The position numbers and the translations under genes were made by a program. Below are positions 1-5,714 of a stretch of DNA of 11,724 bases, piece after piece (the stretch's first letter is position 1; every line of letters starts with the position of its first letter). Source of the DNA: Solirubrobacterales bacterium (GTDB taxonomy: Bacteria; Actinomycetota; Thermoleophilia; Solirubrobacterales; Solirubrobacteraceae); NCBI GenBank assembly GCA_003134675.1, contig PLBZ01000086.1, positions 2,380 through 14,103 of the forward strand. The letters are read 5' to 3'. Under the pieces are notes generated by a model. It was not told the DNA's origin and ran no database searches. It saw only the letters and a list, made by a program, of their open reading frames with translations.

Positions 1-738
1 TTCGTCTTCCAGCACTACGCGCCGTTCAAGCACATGACGGTGCAGGACAACGTCGCCTTTGGGTTGACAGTGCGCAAGCGACCAAGGGCCGAGATCAAAG
101 CGAGGGTGCACGAGCTGCTCGGACTCGTGCGACTAGACGGACTGGCCGAGCGCTACCCCTCTCAGCTCTCAGGCGGACAACTGCAGAGGATGGCCCTTGC
201 CCGAGCGCTCGCGCCACGACCGGACGTGCTGCTCTTAGATGAGCCTTTTGGCGCGCTCGACGCTCAAGTGCGTAGCGAGTTGCGGGCATGGCTACGTCGT
301 CTTCATGAGGAGATCCACGTAACCACAATCTTTGTCACCCACGATCAGGAGGAGGCGATGGAGGTCGCCGAGCAGATCGTCGTGATGAACGCCGGCAAAG
401 TCGAGCAGGCCGGGACTCCGCGCGAGCTCTACGAGTCGCCGAGCAACGAGTTCGTGATGTCCTTCATCGGCCCCGTCAACCGCCTCGGCGACGCGTTCGT
501 GCGCCCGCACGACGTGCAGATCCTGGGTGGGTGGGACTTTAATTCCGACGGCAGCGCCACAGAGGCGCTCGTCAAGCGCGTCGTCCACCTCGGCTTCGAG
601 GTCCGTGTCGAGCTGACCCTGCCCGACGGCCGCGGCATCTGGGCGCAGGTCACCCGCGCGGCCGCGCACGAGCTGGAGCTACACGAGGGCCAGATCCTCC
701 CGGTGCGCCTCCCTGAGCCGCGCGTCTTCGCGGCTTAG
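1..738 (+). CDS. cysA: Sulfate/thiosulfate ABC transporter ATP-binding protein (3' part, 5' end outside window)
   Basis: ATPase subunit of an ABC importer, most likely CysA, which powers sulfate/thiosulfate uptake from the cytoplasmic face of the membrane. The frame is open from base 1 and begins inside the Q-loop ([14 protein letters not shown]), so Walker A lies upstream of the window and the apparent ATG at 34 is internal. Visible motifs are the ABC signature LSGGQ (bases 166-180), Walker [12 protein letters not shown] (about 229-261) and the H-loop [10 protein letters not shown] (about 331-360). The Q-loop wording 'FKHMTV.DN' and the C-terminal 'FIGPVNR...VRPHDVQI' resemble CysA rather than generic maltose- or spermidine-type ATPases. 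The region after the nucleotide-binding domain is about 90 residues, shorter than in long CysA proteins. Its stop overlaps the stop of the convergent Rrf2 regulator by 4 bases. Membrane permeases and a binding protein would be expected upstream but cannot be seen. Molybdate or phosphonate specificity is a less likely alternative. Confidence 0.88.
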   Translation, partial: FVFQHYAPFKHMTVQDNVAFGLTVRKRPRAEIKARVHELLGLVRLDGLAERYPSQLSGGQLQRMALARALAPRPDVLLLDEPFGALDAQVRSELRAWLRRLHEEIHVTTIFVTHDQEEAMEVAEQIVVMNAGKVEQAGTPRELYESPSNEFVMSFIGPVNRLGDAFVRPHDVQILGGWDFNSDGSATEALVKRVVHLGFEVRVELTLPDGRGIWAQVTRAAAHELELHEGQILPVRLPEPRVFAA

Positions 739-1193
739 CGGGTTTCCCAGGCCTCGTCGCCCTTAGTGAGAGCGACGACATCTTTCGGGAGCTTCCCGGA
801 AGACACATCGGCGACGGTTACGTGCTCGAGCACTTTGCGCAGGTTCGAACGCAGCGCGATCCAGACCTGCTGGAGCATCTCGGCCGAGCCGACGTACTCG
901 ATCTCCTCAGGCCGCTGACCGCGCACGCCAACCAGCGGTCCCTCGACGGCGCGAATGATCTGCGCGAGGTTGACCTCCTCGGCGGGTTGGGCCAGCCAGT
1001 AGCCGCCTTCGGGACCGCGCTGGCTGCGCACGATCCCGGCGGAGCGCAGCTGCGTGAGGATGTTCTCGAGAAACGAGACGGGGATACCCTGCGCCTGCGC
1101 GACATCGTCCACCTTGCGCGGCGAATCCTGCTTGCTCCCGACCAGCTCGATGACCGCGCGCACCGCGTAGTCGGCCTTCGCTGTTACATGCAT
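735..1193 (-). CDS. Rrf2-family transcriptional regulator, cysteine-free (CymR-like?)
   Basis: DNA-binding regulator of the Rrf2 family, 152 residues, a typical length. The start at 1193 gives the classic Rrf2 opening [14 protein letters not shown], preceded by GGGAG nine bases upstream; a longer frame back to 1250 adds an arginine-rich stretch with no family resemblance. The winged helix occupies about residues 1-70: [16 protein letters not shown] is the helix-turn-helix and [20 protein letters not shown] the wing. A helical dimerisation region follows to the C-terminus. No cysteine occurs anywhere, so the Fe-S ligands of IscR and NsrR are absent. This favours a protein-protein or metabolite-sensing type such as Bacillus CymR, which controls cysteine and sulfur genes. 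Its position tail to tail with a sulfate transporter ATPase fits a sulfur role, but that is inference. It is divergent from the ZIP transporter, sharing a 120-base region that carries an iron box. Confidence 0.88.
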   Translation of the reverse strand: MHVTAKADYAVRAVIELVGSKQDSPRKVDDVAQAQGIPVSFLENILTQLRSAGIVRSQRGPEGGYWLAQPAEEVNLAQIIRAVEGPLVGVRGQRPEEIEYVGSAEMLQQVWIALRSNLRKVLEHVTVADVSSGKLPKDVVALTKGDEAWETR

Positions 1194-1272
1194 CGACCCA
1201 TTCTCCCGGAAACGGCGGCGGCGGAGCGGCGGCATCGCTCCGAGGCGCACAATCCCGACCTTCGTGGTAGAA

Positions 1273-1290
1273 ACTTAGGCTCACCTAAGT
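1273..1290 (+). promoter_or_regulatory. DtxR/IdeR-type iron box upstream of the ZIP gene
   Basis: A perfect inverted repeat, ACTTAGG-CTCA-CCTAAGT. Bases 1275-1288 read TTAGGCTCACCTAA, matching 14 consecutive positions of the iron-box sequence as I recall it for actinobacterial DtxR/IdeR/DmdR regulators (TTAGGTTAGGCTCACCTAA). The upstream TTAGG half of the 19-base form is not present. The site ends 23 bases before the ZIP start codon, where a bound repressor would block the promoter or early transcription. A DtxR-family protein binding here under metal-replete conditions is the inferred function; no such regulator is encoded in the window. Confidence 0.7.
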
Positions 1291-1313
1291 AGGATGAACC
1301 AACCAAAGGCCCA

Positions 1314-2177
1314 ATGAGCTTCCTCGAGACAGTCGCGCTGGGCGCGATCGCCGGCTTTACAATCTTCCTCGGCCTGCCGTTGGGCCGAGTGAAGCTCCTC
1401 GACGATCGTCTGCGAGTCGGCCTGGCGATGTTCTCGGTGGGGATTCTGGCGTTCATCTTCATGGACGTCACCAAGCACGGTGAGCAGATCCTCGAAACAA
1501 CCGTCGCTCACTACAAGGCCCACACGACCGGTTTCGGTCACGTGCTCGGCCTGTTCGCCCTGCTCGCGGTCGGCTTCACGGTCGGGACCGCGGGCATCTC
1601 GGCGGTAGAGCGGAGGCTGCGCAGACGTCGAGCCATGCCTGCTCCGCTCGCCGGTGGCGAGGCTGGGGCCATGCTCTCTCCGCGAGAGATCGCCCACCCG
1701 CAGGAGGGCGCTGAGGACGCCCGGCAGCGGGCGCTACAAACGGGCATGGTGATCGCGGTTGCGATTGGCCTGCACAACTTCGCCGAGGGTCTCGCAATCG
1801 GCGTCTCGGCCAAAGCCGGCGCGATCGGCCTGGCGACGGTGCTGATCATCGGCTTCGGATTGCACAACGCGACTGAGGGCTTCGGCATTGTCGGCCCACT
1901 GGGCGAAGTAAGGCCGTCCTGGAAATGGCTGGGACTCGCCGGACTGATCGGCGGCGGCCCCACTTTCCTCGGCACGATCGTCGGCTACCAGGTCAACTCA
2001 GAACCGCTAGAGCTGATGTTCTATGCGCTTGCCGGCGGTGCGGTGCTCTACGTGATCGGCGAGATCTGGATGGGGATGCGCCGCTACGGATACCGCACCT
2101 TCGGTCTGTACCTGATCGCCGCAGGCTTTCTCGTGGGCGTGGCGACCGACCTGGTCGTCTCCTACGGCGGCGGGTAG
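1314..2177 (+). CDS. ZIP-family divalent metal transporter
   Basis: Inner-membrane importer of divalent metal ions (zinc, iron or manganese) of the ZIP superfamily, 287 residues. It shows the expected eight-helix pattern: three hydrophobic segments before about residue 98, a polar cytoplasmic loop rich in arginine and glutamate (about 99-140), then five more. The metal-binding helices carry HNFAEG (154-159) and HNATEG (184-189), equivalent to the paired HNxPEG motifs of ZupT-type proteins with alanine or threonine replacing proline. The variable loop lacks the histidine clusters common in ZIPs. The ATG at 1314 is preceded by AAAGG only four bases away, a tight ribosome site; the ATG at 1294 is out of frame. 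An iron-box palindrome lies just upstream, suggesting derepression in metal starvation and therefore iron or manganese as substrate. The metal itself cannot be read from sequence. The gene converges on the P450, with only three bases between stops. Confidence 0.9.
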   Translation: MSFLETVALGAIAGFTIFLGLPLGRVKLLDDRLRVGLAMFSVGILAFIFMDVTKHGEQILETTVAHYKAHTTGFGHVLGLFALLAVGFTVGTAGISAVERRLRRRRAMPAPLAGGEAGAMLSPREIAHPQEGAEDARQRALQTGMVIAVAIGLHNFAEGLAIGVSAKAGAIGLATVLIIGFGLHNATEGFGIVGPLGEVRPSWKWLGLAGLIGGGPTFLGTIVGYQVNSEPLELMFYALAGGAVLYVIGEIWMGMRRYGYRTFGLYLIAAGFLVGVATDLVVSYGGG

Positions 2178-2180
2178 CCG

Positions 2181-3413
2181 CTAAGGCGACAGCCGCACGG
2201 GCAGCGTCTTCAATTGGTTGATGAACAGCGATTCGACGAACGCCGGCTTGCCCGCGAGCTCGATCTTCGGATAGCGCTTGAGTGTCTCCTCGAACAGGAT
2301 GCGCAGCTCCAGCCGGGCCAGGGCCGTGCCGAGGCAGAAGTGCCGACCACCGGCGCCGAAGGCCTGGTGCTCGGTGGTGCGTCTCACGTCGAAGCGGTCG
2401 GGGTCCTGGAAGCGCGTCTCATCGCGGTTTGAGGAGGCGTACCACATCACCACCTTCTCGCCCTCTTTGATCTTTTGCCCGTGCAACTCGGTGTCGCAGG
2501 TGGCAGTGCGGCGGAAGTGCGCGAACGCGGGGAACATCCGCAGCGACTCCTCGACCGCACTTCCGATCAACGACGGATCGTCGAGCAGCAGTTGCAGTTG
2601 GTCTGGGTTTTCCATCAACGCTCGCATCCCGCTGCAGTAGGTCGCCTTCGTTGAGTCGTTGCCGGCGGCCATCAGCAGGAAGAAGCCCATCACGATCTCG
2701 TGTTCCTCGAGCTTCTCCCCATCGATCTCGGCGTGCACGAGCACGCCGGTCAGATCGTCGGTGGGATGCTCCTGGCGCTCGGCGATCAGCTTGCGGCAGC
2801 GCTCGAATATCTCGGGGACATCTTTCTCCACGGCGCCCTCGAAACCATCGGGATTGAGGTCCGGATCGGCGGCTCCCAGCGTCGAGTTCATGAGTTTCGC
2901 CCAGATCGCGTCGTCCTGCTCCTCGATGCCCATGAAGCTGCCGATCACCCGTGCGACCACCGGCTGGGCGACATCGCCCACCAGATCGCACGTCTGCCGC
3001 CCCTCCAGCCGATCCAGGACCCTGATCGCGATCGCCCTGATCGCATCCTCGTGGGCGGCGATCCGCTTCGGCGTGAAGCCAGCCTGGAAGAGAGCCTTCA
3101 GGCGGTCGTGCTTAGGCGGGTCCATACCAATGAACATCGCCTGGGCGAGCTCGAGCGGGAAGCCCGCGGCGGCCACGAGCACGCCTCCACGTTCTGAGGA
3201 GTAGGTATGCCAGTCGCGGCTGACCGTGTGGATGTCATCCGCAGTTGTGACCGACCAGAACCCAGGCTCCTCGGGGAACAGTTCAAAGCTCTCGGTCCAG
3301 TGGATCGGGCATCCGCTGCGCATCTCCTTGAAGGTCTCATGCGGCGGGCCATCGAGCCAGAGCTCACTGTCGGTGAGTTCCACGCTTCCGATATCGCGCC
3401 CAGCCGTTGCCAT
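2181..3413 (-). CDS. Soluble bacterial cytochrome P450
   Basis: Heme-thiolate monooxygenase of the bacterial class I type, using electrons from a ferredoxin and ferredoxin reductase, neither of which is encoded here. It has 410 residues, the usual length for soluble P450s. The start at 3413 is set by a strong GGAGG six bases upstream; the frame runs open for 60 more codons, but that extension is not P450-like. Landmarks: MDPPKHDRLKALF (helix C region, 97-109), the I-helix AAGNDST (249-255), ExxR as ESLR (289-292), RFQDPDRFDVRR (334-345) and heme loop FGAGGRHFCLG (352-362) with C360 as axial ligand. The I-helix has serine where the acid-alcohol pair usually has threonine. The overall wording resembles the CYP124/125/142-type group that hydroxylates steroids or branched isoprenoids, but the substrate is not determinable from sequence. 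It is divergent from an alpha/beta hydrolase. Confidence 0.95.
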   Translation of the reverse strand: MATAGRDIGSVELTDSELWLDGPPHETFKEMRSGCPIHWTESFELFPEEPGFWSVTTADDIHTVSRDWHTYSSERGGVLVAAAGFPLELAQAMFIGMDPPKHDRLKALFQAGFTPKRIAAHEDAIRAIAIRVLDRLEGRQTCDLVGDVAQPVVARVIGSFMGIEEQDDAIWAKLMNSTLGAADPDLNPDGFEGAVEKDVPEIFERCRKLIAERQEHPTDDLTGVLVHAEIDGEKLEEHEIVMGFFLLMAAGNDSTKATYCSGMRALMENPDQLQLLLDDPSLIGSAVEESLRMFPAFAHFRRTATCDTELHGQKIKEGEKVVMWYASSNRDETRFQDPDRFDVRRTTEHQAFGAGGRHFCLGTALARLELRILFEETLKRYPKIELAGKPAFVESLFINQLKTLPVRLSP

Positions 3414-3458
3414 TTCCAACCTCCGTGATCGCCACCGTGAATGCTGCACCGATAGTAC

Positions 3459-3472
3459 TGGCCGGCCGGCCA
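3459..3472. promoter_or_regulatory. 14-base perfect palindrome between divergent P450 and hydrolase genes
   Basis: TGGCCGGCCGGCCA is identical to its reverse complement and sits 46 bases from the P450 start and 107 bases from the hydrolase start. Position and dyad symmetry suggest an operator for a dimeric repressor such as a TetR-type protein. No regulator gene adjoins it. GC-rich genomes produce GGCC runs by chance, so this remains a candidate. Confidence 0.4.
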
Positions 3473-3558
3473 AATACGAGGTCGGGTCCAGAACGCTAGG
3501 GTGCCATCGGAGTCCCGCAGTGACATCTAGCCAGGCCAGAGGAGACCACCAGGACCGC

Positions 3559-3576
3559 CCGCGGGAGAACCCGCGG
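3559..3576 (+). promoter_or_regulatory. GC-rich hairpin overlapping the hydrolase ribosome-binding site
   Basis: Inverted repeat CCGCGGG-AGAA-CCCGCGG: seven G-C pairs with a four-base loop, ending three bases before the ATG at 3580. The only Shine-Dalgarno-like run, GGGAG at 3563-3567, lies half in the stem and half in the loop. The fold could limit translation of the hydrolase or act as an early termination or processing site. There is no T-run after it, so it is not an ordinary terminator. Confidence 0.4.
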
Positions 3577-3579
3577 CCC

Positions 3580-4527
3580 ATGTCCGTGCCCACGCTCCCA
3601 CCGCGGTTTGACGAGTGGCAGATCGAGCTTCACGGACGCCGTGTGATCTACAGGGTCGCGGGCAGTGGACCGCCGGTCGTGCTGATCCACGGGATGCTCA
3701 ACTCATCCAGCCACTGGCGATCCGTCGCACTGAACCTGGCCAGCGACTACACGGTGATCGCACCCGACCTGATCGGACACGGCGACTCCGCGGCGCCCCG
3801 CGGCGACTACTCCCTGGGGGCGCACGCCTCCAGCATCCGCGACCTGCTCGCCGCGATGGGAATCGACCGCGCGAGCATCGTCGGCCACTCACTCGGTGGG
3901 GGCGTCGCGATGCAGTTCTTCTACCAGTTCCCCCAACGCACAGAGCGTCTCGTGCTGATCTCCTCCGGCGGCCTCGGCCACGAGGTCAGCCCGATGCTGC
4001 GCACCGCCGCGCTGCCCGGCATCTCCGCTCTGCTGTCCCTGATCATCAACCCGCGTCTCCTCGGCACTCTGATGGACACCGGGCGCCGCCTGCGCCAACG
4101 CGAGATTCGCCTCGGCGTCTACATGCAGGCACTCGCCAGGGCACTGCGTCCCCTGGAGAACGCCGACGCCCGCCAAGCGTTCCTGCAGACCCTCCGCGCC
4201 GTGATCGACGTGCACGGTCAACGCGTCAGCGCCACCGACCGTCTGTATCTACTGGAGTCGATGCCGACAATGATTGTCTGGGGCGAGCGCGACAACACGA
4301 TTCCGCTCATGCACGGCCGCGAAGCACACGAAGCGATCCCGCACAGCCACTTCCAGACACTCCCCCACGCTGCACACTTCCCGCACCTCGAGGATCCAGA
4401 CGCGCTCTCGGAAGTGCTGCGGGAGTTCATCCAGGGCACGCGACCCGGCAGGATCGACGATGCCGACTGGGGCGCGGTGCTCTCCCGCCACTCGCCACCC
4501 AGACGCATCGGCGACGCAGCAGCATAG
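3580..4527 (+). CDS. Alpha/beta-fold hydrolase
   Basis: Serine hydrolase of the alpha/beta-hydrolase superfamily, 315 residues. Oxyanion region VVLIHGML (33-40), APDLIGHGDS (61-70), nucleophile elbow GHSLGGG with S104, acid in WGERDNTIP with D238, and histidine H266 in HAAHFPHLEDP form a complete triad. A helical cap lies between about residues 135 and 220. No signal peptide is seen, so it is cytoplasmic. This subfamily includes meta-cleavage-product hydrolases, esterases and epoxide-hydrolase-like enzymes; sequence alone does not choose among them. The nucleophile is serine, which argues against an epoxide hydrolase or dehalogenase. The frame continues upstream to 3226, but that part lies in the P450 gene on the other strand and adds no fold, so the ATG at 3580 is preferred. 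It is divergent from the P450, hinting at a shared catabolic or lipid-modifying pathway. The tail after residue 285 is polar and variable. Confidence 0.9.
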   Translation: MSVPTLPPRFDEWQIELHGRRVIYRVAGSGPPVVLIHGMLNSSSHWRSVALNLASDYTVIAPDLIGHGDSAAPRGDYSLGAHASSIRDLLAAMGIDRASIVGHSLGGGVAMQFFYQFPQRTERLVLISSGGLGHEVSPMLRTAALPGISALLSLIINPRLLGTLMDTGRRLRQREIRLGVYMQALARALRPLENADARQAFLQTLRAVIDVHGQRVSATDRLYLLESMPTMIVWGERDNTIPLMHGREAHEAIPHSHFQTLPHAAHFPHLEDPDALSEVLREFIQGTRPGRIDDADWGAVLSRHSPPRRIGDAAA

Positions 4528-4557
4528 GGGTAGAACCATTTTTGCGTTCCCTTTGCA

Positions 4558-4630
4558 AGCGGCGAACGGGGGTCGAACCCGCGACCTCGAGCTTGGGAAG
4601 CTCGCGCTCTACCAACTGAGCTATCGCCGC
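4558..4630 (-). tRNA. tRNA-Gly, anticodon CCC
   Basis: Read on the minus strand, it folds as a full cloverleaf: acceptor GCGGCGA paired with TCGCCGC, D-arm GCTC-AGTTGGTA-GAGC, anticodon stem CGAGC/GCTCG with loop TTCCCAA, a five-base variable loop AGGTC, and T-arm GCGGG-TTCGACC-CCCGT with one G-T closing pair. The anticodon is CCC, reading GGG glycine codons. The discriminator base at 4558 is T on the minus strand, usual for bacterial tRNA-Gly. CCA is not encoded (the next bases are TGC), so it must be added enzymatically. TAATAT (4641-4646, minus strand) could serve as a -10 element. Confidence 0.97.
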
Positions 4631-4674
4631 GCTGGCGCAGATATTACGCAGCTTCAGACCTATCCTTGGAAGCC

Positions 4675-5223
4675 GTGAGCCGTCGTGTACTGCCAATCCT
4701 CGCTTCGCTCGCCGGCGCCTGCCTGATCGGACTGCTGATCTACGGCGTCTCGGCGCAGTCGCCCAGCCGCACGCTCGACGAGGCGCTGGCGCAAGGTCAG
4801 CCCCCCCTCGCGCCCAATGCCACTCGTTCGCTGCCGAGGCTCTCCGGTCCTCGCGCCGCCTCGCTTGCGTCCTTCAACGGCAAGGTGGTAGTGCTGAACT
4901 TTTGGGCTTCCTGGTGCGAACCCTGCCAAGTCGAGGCCCCCCTGCTCGAGCGCGCCCAGAGCCAACTGGAACACCACGACGCGACCGTGCTGGGTGTCAC
5001 CTATCTCGATGCCTCACCCGACTCAAAGCGCTTCGTGCGCCACTATCACCTGACCTATCCCAACCTGCGCGACAACGACGGAGCATTCGCTCGCTCATAT
5101 GGCACCGACCAGCTGCCGGAGAGCTTCATCATCAACCGGCAGGGCCGCATCGTCAAGCTCAAGCGCGGCGAGATTGACCAAGCCTTTCTGAATCGCGCGA
5201 TCGCGCTCGCGGAGAGCTCGTGA
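4675..5223 (+). CDS. CcmG/TlpA-like thiol-disulfide oxidoreductase
   Basis: Membrane-anchored thioredoxin-fold protein of the TlpA/ResA/CcmG (DsbE) type, expected to reduce apocytochrome c or its chaperone outside the cytoplasmic membrane. With the GTG start at 4675 it has 182 residues: an uncleaved signal anchor (about 6-27), a linker, then the thioredoxin domain from about residue 60. The active site is WCEPC (C81, C84) after VVVLNFWAS, and the cis-proline is in TDQLPESFII (P148). A TTG at 4666 would add three residues; GTG is preferred because GGAA lies just ahead of it. It overlaps the next gene, ccmH, by four bases (stop TGA inside GTGA), so the two are translationally coupled and together indicate cytochrome c maturation. 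The neighbouring tRNA is divergent, 44 bases away. CcmG is the likely identity because of the ccmH neighbour; a general TlpA is the alternative. Confidence 0.9.
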   Translation: MSRRVLPILASLAGACLIGLLIYGVSAQSPSRTLDEALAQGQPPLAPNATRSLPRLSGPRAASLASFNGKVVVLNFWASWCEPCQVEAPLLERAQSQLEHHDATVLGVTYLDASPDSKRFVRHYHLTYPNLRDNDGAFARSYGTDQLPESFIINRQGRIVKLKRGEIDQAFLNRAIALAESS

Positions 5224-5699
5224 ACCCTGGCGGTAGAGCACGGATCGCCCTGCTGCTCTGCCTGAGCGCATCCGCCACGCTCAGGGTGGGAGCGGCCTCT
5301 GCCGCCACGCCTCACACCTCCCTGCCGACGATCGAGCGCCAGGTGATGTGCGTCACCTGCAAAATCCCGCTCGACGTCGCTCAATCCCAGCAAGCCGACC
5401 GCGAGCGTGCATTCATCCAGAGCCTGATCAACGAAGGACAGACCGAAGCGCAGATCAAGCACACGCTTGTCGGGCAGTACGGCCCGACGGTGCTCGCGCT
5501 ACCGAGTGCGCGTGGCTTCGACCTCACCGTCTATCTCGTCCCGCTCGCGGCGATCCTGGCACTGCTAGCCACGCTCGCCGTCCTCTTGCCTCGCTGGCGC
5601 CGCCACGCCCGCGACCAAGCCACCCACGCGGTTGATGCCCCGGCACTCAGCTCCACCGACGACGCCCGCCTGGACGCCGACCTCGCACGCTTCGACTGA
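5220..5699 (+). CDS. ccmH: Cytochrome c maturation protein CcmH
   Basis: CcmH/CycL/NrfF-family subunit of the System I heme ligation apparatus, which reduces the CXXCH thiols of apocytochrome c. It has 159 residues: a signal peptide (about 1-29, ending AASAA), the compact three-helix domain with VMCVTCKIPLDVAQS (C44 and C47, the LRCxxC-type motif), QLYG-like GQYGPTVLALP (85-95), one membrane helix (about 104-124) and a short polar tail. The family motif CPVCQGQSI is altered to CVTCKIPLD but the cysteine pair is kept. The GTG start at 5220 has GGAG five bases upstream and overlaps the stop of the thioredoxin gene. The long TPR extension of the proteobacterial CcmH/CcmI fusion is absent. No ccmE, ccmF or ccmABC gene lies in the window, so the rest of the system must be elsewhere. 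It converges on argS, with 15 bases between. Confidence 0.9.
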   Translation: MNPGGRARIALLLCLSASATLRVGAASAATPHTSLPTIERQVMCVTCKIPLDVAQSQQADRERAFIQSLINEGQTEAQIKHTLVGQYGPTVLALPSARGFDLTVYLVPLAAILALLATLAVLLPRWRRHARDQATHAVDAPALSSTDDARLDADLARFD

Positions 5700-5714
5700 C
5701 GCGCTCGCGGCCCT

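Noticed and set aside
1194..1250. 19-residue N-terminal extension of the Rrf2 regulator
   Set aside because: Arginine-rich and unlike the family, whose start [10 protein letters not shown] is conserved.
822..1292. Plus-strand open frame antisense to the Rrf2 gene
   Set aside because: Mirror of a clear Rrf2 gene; no domain and no ribosome site.
3226..3579. 118-residue upstream extension of the hydrolase
   Set aside because: It lies antisense to the P450 5' region and contains no alpha/beta-hydrolase element; the fold begins after the ATG at 3580.
3414..3593. 60-residue N-terminal extension of the P450
   Set aside because: It has no P450 resemblance, and a strong GGAGG sits six bases before the ATG at 3413; the extension runs through the control region.
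4528..4557. Possible terminator after the hydrolase (GGT-AGA-ACC then TTTTT)
   Set aside because: The stem is only three base pairs, too weak for an intrinsic terminator.
4558..4630. tRNA-Gly as a possible integration site
   Set aside because: Flanks hold ordinary chromosomal genes; no integrase or repeated tRNA 3' end was seen.
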